From NCBI GenBank assembly GCA_900770165.1, contig CAAGJJ010000175.1, positions 1 through 64,000 on the forward strand: DNA of 64,000 nt. The letters are read 5' to 3'. Shown here one piece after another: positions 26,546-34,278 of this stretch (positions are counted from its first letter, which is position 1; every line of letters begins with the position of its first letter). The notes under the pieces were generated by a model. The model had not been told where the DNA came from. It searched no databases and saw only the letters and a list, made by a program, of their open reading frames with translations. This DNA comes from Clostridia bacterium (GTDB lineage: Bacteria; Bacillota; Clostridia; Oscillospirales; Acutalibacteraceae). A program made the position numbers and the translations under genes.

Positions 26546-26778
26546 TAATCCACTCTCTTTAGCATACTCATAGGTACGTTATAGCAGTCAATCTTACCAT
26601 TAGAGATAATTTCACAGCTTCGGATATCATCACCACTTATTTCAAATTTCATACCTTCTAAATGCTTTGCCTTTGTAAATTCAATGATATTATCTTCCTT
26701 AACCTTATACGCTGCTATTAAACATGTATCTGTCATATACTTTGGCTGCCATATTTCAATTACATTACTTTTACTCAT
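26545..26778 (-). CDS. Hypothetical protein (77 aa)
   Basis: Not recognised. Small acidic protein, coupled to the J-domain gene (start overlaps the stop: TAATG). First gene of the AAA+/J-domain operon; dyad-box promoter with -10-like TTAAAAT at 26811-26817 and dyad at 26841-26857. Confidence 0.55.
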   Translation of the reverse strand: MSKSNVIEIWQPKYMTDTCLIAAYKVKEDNIIEFTKAKHLEGMKFEISGDDIRSCEIISNGKIDCYNVPMSMLKRVD

Positions 26779-26871
26779 AGTTAATACTCCTTATTTGATT
26801 TGATAACGTAATTTTAACAGATACATATTCACGAAAAGTTGTAAAAAGGACTTTTTATAGTATTTGTAAAA

Positions 26872-26906
26872 TAAAAAAGTGGCATGAAATTAATCACACC
26901 ACTTTT
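26872..26906 (-). terminator. Intrinsic terminator
   Basis: Stem AAAGTGGTGTGAT.../CATGCCACTTTTTT on the minus strand after the 26938-27180 gene. Confidence 0.75.
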
Positions 26907-26937
26907 ACTTTTTATTTTATATTATATTTTATTATTT

Positions 26938-27180
26938 TTAACTTTCGCTGTTAGCATATCTGACAAATCTTTGATGGCACTCTCTGAGTTTTTCGTCATC
27001 AGGACAGTCACCGAATATATTTTTACAATCGTTGCAGCTAAATAGCATGTTTTTATCAACTGATTCAGGGTCATAATCATATTGTTCCCCTAAAAAATCA
27101 TTTATTTTCTGATATTCTTCTATAGACATATCTTTAATTTTACTTATTAGGGCTTCTTTCATCTTATCAATGTTTTTCAT
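26938..27180 (-). CDS. Cys-rich small protein (80 aa)
   Basis: Not recognised. Residues 48-72 carry CNDCKNIFGDC and later CHQRF, a potential zinc-binding site. Last gene of the DUF3990-like operon and 14 bases after the DUF3791-like gene. Confidence 0.55.
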   Translation of the reverse strand: MKNIDKMKEALISKIKDMSIEEYQKINDFLGEQYDYDPESVDKNMLFSCNDCKNIFGDCPDDEKLRECHQRFVRYANSES

Positions 27181-27194
27181 TATGTTTCTCTCCC

Positions 27195-27689
27195 TTATTT
27201 TGTCATATCATCTTTAATTGCTTCTATTGTATACTTAATGCTTGTAGTATGCAATACATCATATCCCCAGTATATTCGCTCCCAGTCATATTTAAGCAAA
27301 TCCGCCGGTTCACAATCATCTTCATATATCCACGACATAATCAGATATCCAAGCCAGTAAGCCACTTCTTCATCTGCCAATGCTGTATCATCATCTACAT
27401 GCTTTATATTATCTTTATTAAGAGCATCAAGAATCTTACCGGCAATGCACCTATCTCCCTGAGAATACAATGTATAATCATACTGATATGTTTTAGCAAT
27501 ATCAGACTTTAGAAATTCATATATGAAATCTATAATAGATAACTTGTAGCGGGTATTTACAGCACGACAGGCTCTTCCAAATGATTTTATTATAGGTCTT
27601 TTTATTTCATCAGGACATGATTTACCATGCAAAATAAGGAAATCATCACCATTATAGTATCGTTCGGTAAAAATATCTTTATCTTTCAT
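27195..27689 (-). CDS. DUF3791-like partner protein
   Basis: 164 residues. The C-terminal part, WERIYWGYDVLHTTSIKYTIEAI, matches the YDxLHTxSxEYxVxDI pattern of DUF3791, whose genes are commonly paired with DUF3990 ART-like genes in gut Firmicutes. Here DUF3990-like is directly upstream and overlaps by about ten bases. The N-terminal part is unknown and longer than a stand-alone DUF3791 (about 70 residues). Likely a partner or antitoxin-type protein. Confidence 0.6.
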   Translation of the reverse strand: MKDKDIFTERYYNGDDFLILHGKSCPDEIKRPIIKSFGRACRAVNTRYKLSIIDFIYEFLKSDIAKTYQYDYTLYSQGDRCIAGKILDALNKDNIKHVDDDTALADEEVAYWLGYLIMSWIYEDDCEPADLLKYDWERIYWGYDVLHTTSIKYTIEAIKDDMTK

Positions 27690-28647
27690 ACTCATTCCTC
27701 TCTTTTTTTATTTTATTTGCTTCCATTATTTCTAACTGTTCTCTTTTAATTCTATCCTGCTGTTTCATTATTCTTAATTGTGCAGCAACTTTCTTTCTTT
27801 GTTCGGATGCCATTTGCCTGATTAATAAAGCGTCTTTTTCTGGTAATGTACGGGCTTCAACAAACTTGCATTGTTCAATTGCTTTTTGACTTTTTAATAC
27901 AACCTGATTACTATATTTAGCTATATTTAAGTATTTAATAGCTTCATTAGCCGTTATAATCCCATCCATATAATCACTAATTGTATCGTATAATTTATCA
28001 TCTGCGGTAGCTCCTATTAGCACATCATAATCCCTGTACTGGTTTAATAGTTCTTCATTATCAGAATTTCTATTAGCTTTTATATATTCGAGCCATTCTT
28101 TATCTAATTTAAACTCATATATTTTCAAACCATCAGGATTAAAATTGTATGAGTTAATTATAGCTTTGTTTTTAGTAGAAGCCCATTTTTCTGCCATTAC
28201 AACATCCTGTGTAAGGTAAAATCCTATGGCAAGTTCTTCATCCATAACAGGTGAAGTACGCATAACCATTTTATTATCCTTATAGAACGAATAACGGCGG
28301 GTATTTAAGTCCACTTCATATGTATCAAAGCTCAACTTATCATTGCCTAATACACCACCGGTTACAGTCATATTTTTCATATCCATTTCATAAATGCTGT
28401 TTTTGGTCTTAATACGCCATGTTATATCTCCACCAATACTTACAATAGGTGATGTCTGCATTAATCTTCCTGTAAGTGCTTCTGCAAATTGTAATCTATT
28501 ATCTTCATCAAAACGGAACTCTGAGATATCTGTTCTCATACCATTATCCTGATTAAATAAAAGCATTTTACCGGTATCCAGATAATAATGACTTCCACTC
28601 TGAGTAGTTAAATACAGCTCACAATTTTTTAAATTCATAATTTCCAT
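27679..28647 (-). CDS. DUF3990-like ADP-ribosyltransferase-fold protein
   Basis: 322 residues. The C-terminal half (about 125-300) fits DUF3990: IGFYLTQDVVMAEKWAS, LKIYEFKLDKEWLEYIKANR, YDVLIGATADDKLYDTISDY and a Q-rich helix with SNQVVLKS. This family is predicted to have an ART fold and is linked to toxin or defence operons. The N-terminal 120 residues are beta-rich and contain two similar hairpins, perhaps a targeting domain. Coupled to the DUF3791-like gene, this is a candidate toxin-antitoxin unit. Confidence 0.65.
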   Translation of the reverse strand: MEIMNLKNCELYLTTQSGSHYYLDTGKMLLFNQDNGMRTDISEFRFDEDNRLQFAEALTGRLMQTSPIVSIGGDITWRIKTKNSIYEMDMKNMTVTGGVLGNDKLSFDTYEVDLNTRRYSFYKDNKMVMRTSPVMDEELAIGFYLTQDVVMAEKWASTKNKAIINSYNFNPDGLKIYEFKLDKEWLEYIKANRNSDNEELLNQYRDYDVLIGATADDKLYDTISDYMDGIITANEAIKYLNIAKYSNQVVLKSQKAIEQCKFVEARTLPEKDALLIRQMASEQRKKVAAQLRIMKQQDRIKREQLEIMEANKIKKERNEYER

Positions 28648-28724
28648 AATCATTACCTCTCATTTATTTTTGATAATAAAATGATAACAATTATGGATTT
28701 TATTCTTTAATTAATTGAGCCTTT

Positions 28725-29219
28725 TTATGACTTGCTGCTATTAATTCGGGCAAGCAAATCTTTTTCATTAATAAGATATGCGTCTTCAATAATCCATTCA
28801 TTTATACATTTATCAAGACGTATATTTTTATCAGAATCATCAATGCTTGAACCCATTATAATCGGACAATCATCTTCTAAAAAAGCAGGATTATTATTTC
28901 CAAAATAATAGCTGCGACTATCTATGGAATAATCAACATCAAAATTATCCTGTGAAAATACAATAACAGCATATAAATCATTCTTACTACATAAACTGCC
29001 TTTAGACTGATTATATTTCGTCATTTCCTTTACGATTTCATTTAATTTATCATTAATATCAGGCTGCTGGGTATTTATATCACTGTATAATATCTTCTTT
29101 AAATACTCTTCATATATCATCACACTTAATTTAGTGCCTTTCTGTGATGCTATCTTCTTTAATCTCTCTTTTTCTTCAAGACTTACTCCTACCCAGATAT
29201 ATCCGTCTTTCTCTTTCAT
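28725..29219 (-). CDS. Protein with Arc-like N-terminal segment (164 aa)
   Basis: The N-terminal 45 residues (MKEKDGYIWVGVSLEEKERL...) resemble a ribbon-helix-helix or MobC-type domain with an amphipathic helix. The rest is acidic and unrecognised. It may be a DNA-binding regulator. It stands alone, with a box promoter (-10 TATAAA at 29253-29258). Confidence 0.5.
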   Translation of the reverse strand: MKEKDGYIWVGVSLEEKERLKKIASQKGTKLSVMIYEEYLKKILYSDINTQQPDINDKLNEIVKEMTKYNQSKGSLCSKNDLYAVIVFSQDNFDVDYSIDSRSYYFGNNNPAFLEDDCPIIMGSSIDDSDKNIRLDKCINEWIIEDAYLINEKDLLARINSSKS

Positions 29220-29303
29220 ATATTTTCACCTCGTATCTTTTTTTATCTTTATTTTATATTATTTTTATTTCAAAAAATATATAAAAAAGCTTTTTTATAT
29301 ATT

Positions 29304-29603
29304 TTAAGATATATTACGAAAAGAGATATCAATAATATCAGGAAGAGGGAAGACGTTTTCATAGCCTTTAAGCCAGCTTTTAAACATTTTGCAATTACTT
29401 CTGAAAATGAAAACATCATCTTTATCATATTGATTCACAAAAATAGCCTCATATGGAGAAAAAGATTTTAAATATGTTTCTGTCTGAGTAGCCATAATAT
29501 GAATCCAATAAGAAAAATCATCCTGATTATTAATATATATCAATTTAATTTCTACATATTCTCTGCCAATCTTTTTTCTTATAATATCATCAACCGTAAT
29601 CAT
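29304..29603 (-). CDS. Hypothetical protein (99 aa)
   Basis: Not recognised. Aromatic-rich soluble protein; start four bases after the recombinase-like stop, so cotranscribed with it. Confidence 0.5.
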   Translation of the reverse strand: MITVDDIIRKKIGREYVEIKLIYINNQDDFSYWIHIMATQTETYLKSFSPYEAIFVNQYDKDDVFIFRSNCKMFKSWLKGYENVFPLPDIIDISFRNIS

Positions 29604-29607
29604 TTTT

Positions 29608-30570
29608 TTATACTTCTTTCTGCATATTGTTAAGTTTTGTAGTGGTATTCTTTTTTATATATTTATCCAGATAATAATTTAATTGTTTGTTTGAAGAAAA
29701 TAGATTATTTAATTCATCAAAGCAGGAATTATTATACAATTCCATAATTTTAGTTGCTCTGATATTTTTTGTATTAATAATATCCGGGATACCAGTTTCC
29801 TTTTCAATAGTTTTTAATCGCCTATAAGTAGCCCATTCACTTATAGGAAATATTTTCTCATCTGTATGTTTACATTTCGATAATAATTTTATGGTATATA
29901 TATCTAATAATATCTTTCTATTATCAACTAAAATGGAATCTTCAGTAATATTATCCCATGTAAGGTTTAAAGCTTCAGGTACTTGTAAGCCTGTATACAA
30001 TAAAAATAAAATTATATAATCATTTATTGTACCTTCAGATGAACAGTAAGATATTAATTCTTTTTTTTCATCATCAGGTATTATATAAAAAGCATTAAGT
30101 TTAGTTTCAGGGATTATATAATCAGCATCCTTATCTAATATTAGTTTAATAGTTGTTTTTAAACATTCAGCTATTTCCTTTAAGCTTTCCTTATTATATA
30201 AATAAGATACAGAAGTCAGATAATCATTAATATCAATCTGATTTATATTTACATCACCTATTTTATCAACAATACGTCTTATACAGCGTTTATAATAGCA
30301 ATTCAACTCCCAAGGAGTATAAACCTGAGATACTTCAGCAGAAAAATAATAATCTATTGATTCCCTTACATTGGTAATTAAAGGCTTTATTTTCATTAGA
30401 TATTTTCTTCTTTTTAATTCGTCTTTTTTATGTTTTTCTTTAACCATTTCTTTATTTGAAGCCGTAATATATTTCGTTTTTCCTATTTTTTCCCAATCAT
30501 TTAGTCTTAAACAATATCTATCTCCCTGAAGTATTATTCTATCACTTTCTTTATTTATCCTGTTTATCAT
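29608..30570 (-). CDS. Degenerate tyrosine recombinase-like protein
   Basis: 320 residues. The fold signature is clear in the C-terminal half: FLLYTGLQVPEALNLTW corresponds to the box I segment (usual TGLRxSExxxLxW), but the catalytic Arg is Gln. Box II (usual HxxRHT) appears only as NTKNIRATKIMELYN, and the final Tyr context is poorly conserved (NYYLDKYIKK). Core catalytic residues thus seem to be missing, so it may act as a DNA-binding or architectural protein. An ordinary sigma-A promoter lies upstream at 30656-30685. Confidence 0.6.
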   Translation of the reverse strand: MINRINKESDRIILQGDRYCLRLNDWEKIGKTKYITASNKEMVKEKHKKDELKRRKYLMKIKPLITNVRESIDYYFSAEVSQVYTPWELNCYYKRCIRRIVDKIGDVNINQIDINDYLTSVSYLYNKESLKEIAECLKTTIKLILDKDADYIIPETKLNAFYIIPDDEKKELISYCSSEGTINDYIILFLLYTGLQVPEALNLTWDNITEDSILVDNRKILLDIYTIKLLSKCKHTDEKIFPISEWATYRRLKTIEKETGIPDIINTKNIRATKIMELYNNSCFDELNNLFSSNKQLNYYLDKYIKKNTTTKLNNMQKEV

Positions 30571-30610
30571 AACTATCACCTAATCTTTCCATTAAAACAA
30601 AAATAAAACA

Positions 30611-30654
30611 AAAAAGGAAAGACTTTGCTGCATTTCACGCTGTCTTTCCCTTTT
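30611..30654 (-). terminator. Hairpin between promoter and -35 context of recombinase-like gene
   Basis: AAAAGGGAAAGAC/GTCTTTCCTTTTTT form a 13-bp stem with a T6 tail on the minus strand, placed between the promoter at 30656-30685 and the recombinase-like start. It is therefore an attenuator in the leader of that gene or a terminator of the upstream gene. Confidence 0.7.
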
Positions 30655-30655
30655 C

Positions 30656-30685
30656 AATATACATTATTCTATTCCTTTTTGTCAA
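30656..30685 (-). promoter_or_regulatory. Sigma-A type promoter upstream of recombinase-like gene
   Basis: TTGACA (30680-30685), 18-nt spacer, TATATT (30656-30661) on the minus strand. The attenuator-like hairpin follows directly. Confidence 0.7.
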
Positions 30686-30748
30686 TAAAAAGTTGTATTT
30701 AATAGTATCATATTGTATTATATTATGTTGTTAATAAGAAAAATAAAA

Positions 30749-30964
30749 CTAATTAGCTCTATCTAAAGTAGAGAATTTAGGAGAATGTTTAATGTATTGT
30801 TTATCAGTTCTTAAAGAAGCACCAGTAACACAACCGTCAGAGATATCAAGAGTATAACCGGCAGCATATAAAGCTTCAGCATTACCAGTAGAGATATCTT
30901 TTAATAAAATTTTTCTTTCTTCAGTATCAGCATTTTTAAATCTATCTACAAAATCATTTCCCAT
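30749..30964 (-). CDS. Hypothetical protein (71 aa)
   Basis: Not recognised. Small soluble protein with AEALYAAGYTLDISDG. Last gene of the NYN/XRE operon. Confidence 0.55.
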   Translation of the reverse strand: MGNDFVDRFKNADTEERKILLKDISTGNAEALYAAGYTLDISDGCVTGASLRTDKQYIKHSPKFSTLDRAN

Positions 30965-30979
30965 AATATTATCCCTTTC

Positions 30980-31156
30980 TTAATTTACCTTTAATTTATC
31001 TTTTAATAAATTTATAACATAATCAGGCGGTTCTCGTCTGCCAAGAATCCAGTTAGCAAGAGTATCTTTAGGTATACCAGTTAATTCACTTAATTCGGTA
31101 TAAGACATTTTTTCTCTTTCTTTTAATTCTTTTAAAAATGTACCATTATCATTCAT
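30980..31156 (-). CDS. XRE-type helix-turn-helix protein (58 aa)
   Basis: ATG at 31154-31156, TAA at 30980-30982. The product is a compact XRE domain: MSYTELSELTGIPKDTLANW followed by GRREPPDYVINLL. It sits between the NYN/PIN-like nuclease gene and a 71-aa gene, 14 bases after the nuclease stop. In position and size it could be an antitoxin or autoregulator of the nuclease. Confidence 0.75.
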   Translation of the reverse strand: MNDNGTFLKELKEREKMSYTELSELTGIPKDTLANWILGRREPPDYVINLLKDKLKVN

Positions 31157-31170
31157 AATTTTAACCTCAA

Positions 31171-31752
31171 CTAATATTTTTTACGTTTCGGTCTGAAATC
31201 CTTTTCTAAGCGATTATAAATTTCAAGCCCGTCAATTCTGCCAAAATCTTCAATAAGGTTCATTTTTAAACTGCCTTTACTGGTACTTCTTTTTATAGTT
31301 GCTTTAACTTTCTTATCATTTACATCATAAAAGTTATGATTTTCTTTTAAATTCGTATTATCAAGTTTTCTATTACTTCCCTTTATATCAGCAATACTTG
31401 GTGCTAATTCTATAATACGATTTGTACCTGTTACACAATCATTTTTAAGATAATCAATAACTGCTACATAGCCTTTATCATTACTTATAATTGCAACCTT
31501 TTCTTCACTGTTCTTTCCTAAGATTAAGCCTGTAAGAGTAACAATCTGAAAGTCTGCATAATTCGGTGCGGTTTTCTTTACTTTTATGTACTTAATTGCT
31601 GCCTTAGTATTTTTAAACATTTCTATTGCTTCCAAATCAATTGTATGTGCTTTTTCTGAATAGAATAAACACACTGTATCTTTGGATGTTAATTTATCTA
31701 TACCATTAAGACCTAATGAGCCTGTATTTTCATAATCTAATATTATATACAT
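31171..31752 (-). CDS. NYN/PIN-like ribonuclease
   Basis: 193 residues. N-terminal YIILDYENTGSLGL (catalytic Asp6, Asn9), APNYADFQIVTLTG (second acidic centre) and VAIISNDKGYVAVIDYL (third), the full acidic set of NYN/PIN-like nucleases common in Clostridia. The C-terminal 70 residues are basic and may bind RNA. The gene lies next to the tRNA array and just upstream of an XRE gene, so tRNA cleavage or processing is a reasonable hypothesis. Confidence 0.75.
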   Translation of the reverse strand: MYIILDYENTGSLGLNGIDKLTSKDTVCLFYSEKAHTIDLEAIEMFKNTKAAIKYIKVKKTAPNYADFQIVTLTGLILGKNSEEKVAIISNDKGYVAVIDYLKNDCVTGTNRIIELAPSIADIKGSNRKLDNTNLKENHNFYDVNDKKVKATIKRSTSKGSLKMNLIEDFGRIDGLEIYNRLEKDFRPKRKKY

Positions 31753-32241
31753 TTATTTTCCCTTCTTCATTTTAATAATCCTGCTAGTTCCTGATGTAAA
31801 AGTTTTGCTAATATGTAATTTAACATATATCCAAAATCTCAAATTACATATATAAATTACATATCTTTGGTGAGTGATAATTATTTTAAAATTCTCACCT
31901 TTCGGATGCAAAATCACCCGCAATCATCATTAATATGACTGAATAAAATGAAGCTTGGACATACATGCCATATGATATTGAAATCATAATAACAGGGAAT
32001 GAACCTGTTATGCACCTGCTGACATGTACAGCTAGTTTCCAACGATTCTATTAGTATTCTGTCCAACCCTGCTGACTTTCACAGCTATTAATAATAACTA
32101 TAGTAGCGATTATAGTTATTATTAATCTATTCCCTCATCATAAATAGATTATTTAATAGTTTGATTTCCACGATAAAAAAATCAAAGAAAAATTATTTTA
32201 ATCATATCATGAACCGGAGGAAGTGATTCATAATATGATAA
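31753..32241. other. Non-coding 3' part of tRNA array with motif copy 1
   Basis: Contains a TATGTAATTTAACATATATC repeat (31815-31865), the CGGGYG hairpin motif copy (31869-31922), a TTCATTC-type T-loop-like stem-loop (about 31995-32010), and a long hairpin TAATAATAACTATA/TATAGTTATTATTA (about 32086-32122). No tRNA could be completed from the T-loop-like segment. Confidence 0.5.
31869..31922 (-). ncRNA. tRNA-array structured motif, copy 1
   Basis: Minus-strand hairpin CGGGTG-ATTTTG-CATCCG followed by GGTGAG...CTCACC. Compared with copies at 33415-33473 and 36288-36380 (CGGGCG...CGTCCG) a C-G pair has become U-A, a compensatory change. Confidence 0.7.
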
Positions 32242-32315
32242 TGTGCTATGTGAGATTCGAACTCACGACCCATAGATTAAAAGTCTATTGCTCTACCAAC
32301 TGAGCTAATAACACA
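32242..32315 (-). tRNA. tRNA-Lys (TTT)
   Basis: Full cloverleaf on the minus strand: acceptor TGTGTTA/TAGCACA, anticodon loop with TTT, T-loop TTCGAAT. No encoded CCA. It follows the ROOL-like RNA by only five bases. Confidence 0.95.
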
Positions 32316-32319
32316 AAAA

Positions 32320-32882
32320 AACAGATAGACCTTCGTCTTATCCTATACAGTCTGCTATTATTATGCTACATAGATGATAAGTCTGAGCTTAAAGGAGCGA
32401 CCTCTAAACTTCTTACCACAGGATTTCTCCCCAATGCTATGACAGGATTTTCTACCTGCAACTTTCACCCATCATTCAGAATTTTAATCAGTTTAAACAT
32501 ACTGTTTCCTCATTTCACGCCTATGGGCTACTTGTCCGCTGCTGTGTGTTATAGTTGTATTTCTACAACATCATAGCGAAGGAGATTGTTTGGTATTCCT
32601 TAAGCTGCTCAATCCCACCACAGGACTAAGACTTAAGGTTCTTCTCTTCACGAGCGTCTATTACTCTCCCCACACTGTTGCGGCATTATATTAAACTGTA
32701 TAGATACACCATTCCTAACTATTGGTACTTCCCGTAACCTTCAAGCTTCATCTTTTTAATAAGTAAAAACTTATTAATTATAATGTCACTTAAGTCCTAT
32801 ACTAAAAGATATCTCTCTTAATACAGACTGCTCTAAGAATGTCCTAGCAGGGTGACAGCCCTTCTTCACTAGGGTATCTGTT
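32320..32882 (-). ncRNA. Large structured RNA, ROOL-like (563 nt)
   Basis: A GC-richer island inside the tRNA array with no reading frame. Its ends pair (TATCTGTT at 32875-32882 with AACAGATA at 32320-32327), and inside lie hairpins such as AGGGCTGTCACCCT and TGTTGTAGAAATACAAC. Length, end pairing and position next to tRNA genes in a mobile element fit ROOL RNAs (about 550-600 nt); GOLLD is the other candidate class. The class is assigned from these general traits, not from an alignment. Confidence 0.6.
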
Positions 32883-32960
32883 ATTTTTTAATTACGGCTT
32901 ATCCAATACTATTACCGGTTATTGCAAGCAATTTTTCAATAATAATACCGGCTTCACCGA

Positions 32961-33034
32961 TTCTGACTTAAAGGAATTGAACCTTTATTCTCTCACATTT
33001 GACTGTAAGTATTTTACCATTAAACTAAATCAGA
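32961..33034 (-). tRNA. tRNA with abnormal anticodon loop
   Basis: Acceptor TCTGATT/AGTCAGA with A73, D arm GTTT/AAAT and T arm AAAGG-TTCAATT-CCTTT are regular. The anticodon arm CTTAC-AGTCAAAT-GTGAG has an eight-base loop (or six bases if A-U extends the stem). Read with U33 in place, the triplet would be CAA; a TCA or GTC reading breaks U33. D-arm sequence is closest to Gly/Trp/Gln-type tRNAs. Identity cannot be assigned. Confidence 0.75.
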
Positions 33035-33091
33035 ACGAGTTTTTTATGTTTAATCTTATATGTTAGAATAGGCTGTTGGGTAACAGCCCAG

Positions 33092-33164
33092 TAGCGGGAA
33101 CAGGACTTGAACCTGTGACCTCTAGGTTATGAGCCTAGCGAGCTTCCAGCTGCTCTATCCCGCA
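33092..33164 (-). tRNA. Initiator-type tRNA-Met (CAT)
   Basis: Anticodon CAT in CTAGG-CTCATAA-CCTAG. Acceptor pairs 2-7 (GCGGGA/TCCCGC) but positions 1 and 72 are T and T, unpaired as in initiator tRNAs. D arm GAGCAGCTGGAAGCTC and GAGGTC variable region also match initiators. The anticodon stem lacks the full GGG:CCC run (AGG:CCT). Confidence 0.85.
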
Positions 33165-33189
33165 TTATTTAATATAATCAGAAAGGTAT

Positions 33190-33279
33190 TGCTGAAGAAA
33201 TAGTCTGACCTATCTGATTTTGTTTCGCACCTGATTATAAAGAACTCAGACAATTACATTTACAATCACTTCAGCAGTG
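33190..33279 (-). ncRNA. Structured spacer between tRNA-Met and tRNA-Pro
   Basis: Nested pairs GCTGAAG/CTTCAGC and GTCTGA/TCAGAC plus ATAATCAG/CTGAT(TAT)-like inner stem. It could be a processing element or part of the tRNA precursor; no known RNA family recognised. Confidence 0.4.
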
Positions 33280-33283
33280 CTGA

Positions 33284-33358
33284 TTGGAATGACCGGATTT
33301 GAACCGACAATTTCTTGAACCCAAATCAAGCGTCTTAGCCAAATTAGACCACATTCCA
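33284..33358 (-). tRNA. tRNA-Pro (TGG)
   Basis: Acceptor TGGAATG/CATTCCA, D stem GTCT/AGAC, anticodon loop TTTGGGT in CTTGA/TCAAG stem, T-loop TTCAAAT. Confidence 0.93.
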
Positions 33359-33414
33359 ATAAAAATCAGCTACAGCAGGAAGTTTTTGTTAATATGCAAT
33401 AATTACATATTTTT

Positions 33415-33473
33415 GATGAGTGATATTTATTTTTTTTTAATTCCTCACCATTCGGACGCAAAATCGCCCGCAG
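33415..33473 (-). ncRNA. tRNA-array structured motif, copy 2
   Basis: Hairpin CGGGCG-ATTTTG-CGTCCG followed by GGTGAG...CTCATC. A G-U pair replaces G-C in the second stem relative to copies 1 and 3. Located between tRNA-Asn and tRNA-Pro. Confidence 0.7.
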
Positions 33474-33590
33474 CCCCAAAAAGACTGTTATAGCCTTATC
33501 GGATTTCACTGATTTTTAACGAAAAGATTTATTTTATGACATTTTTTGATAATATGTAATTTAACATATATCCAAGGCTTATTAAGCCAG

Positions 33591-33663
33591 CTCTCACAGC
33601 AGGATTCGAACCTGCGACACTCTGATTAACAGTCAGTTGCTCTACCTACTGAGCTATGCGAGA
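33591..33663 (-). tRNA. tRNA-Asn (GTT)
   Basis: Acceptor TCTCGCA/TGTGAGA with G73, anticodon loop CTGTTAA in CTGA/TCAG stem, T-loop TTCGAAT. No encoded CCA. Confidence 0.95.
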
Positions 33664-33812
33664 AGAAAGAAGATTCTATCGAACACTTTCATTTGCTAAT
33701 AGAATTTAATACAGATACACTCAGCAAAATGTTCTTTCTTATATCTGCAATGCCAATCTTGTTATGACTTAACAGTGCCATATAACTTATTCGTGCCTAA
33801 GCTATACAGCAA

Positions 33813-33885
33813 TGGTTCTTTTAGGACTTGAACCTAAGACTTCCCGGTTATGAGCCGGATACTCTTCCAACTGAGCTAAAGAACC
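33813..33885 (-). tRNA. tRNA-Met elongator or tRNA-Ile2 (CAT)
   Basis: Acceptor GGTTCTT/AAGAACC with A73, anticodon loop CTCATAA in CCGG/CCGG stem, fully paired 1-72, so not an initiator. Whether C34 is modified to lysidine (Ile) cannot be told from sequence. Confidence 0.9.
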
Positions 33886-34012
33886 AAGATGTGAGCCTTA
33901 TCGGATGTGAACTTGGCTAATAAGGCAATTAAGTATAATTTCAGCCATTATCCTTTCTTCTTATACTTAATGTTAATGAACAAAATCATAATACAAGTAA
34001 AAATACTTGCAA

Positions 34013-34084
34013 TGGTTTCAACAGGATTCGAACCCGTGTCTTTGCCATGAAAAGGCAACGTCTTATCCACTTGACCATGAAACC
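34013..34084 (-). tRNA. tRNA-Glu (TTC)
   Basis: Acceptor GGTTTCA/TGAAACC, anticodon loop TTTTCAT in TTGCC/GGCAA stem, T-loop TTCGAAT. Confidence 0.95.
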
Positions 34085-34278
34085 TTAGTAACAGAAACTT
34101 GCTTTATTTTTAACCGTTTTTATTCGTATACTTTATGAGAAAATTAATAGATGAAAGCTTTAAATAATAAATCCCCGTGAATTGTCATAGGCTAAATTAA
34201 GCTAACTTCCTGTTACCAATCCGTGTTTTACATTTTATATTGAAAGAGGTACTTCATCAGGCTATTTTCATAGCCGAA

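Noticed and set aside
31995..32010. Possible tenth tRNA from a T-arm-like GGTTCATTCC
   Set aside because: No matching acceptor, D arm or anticodon arm could be found around it.
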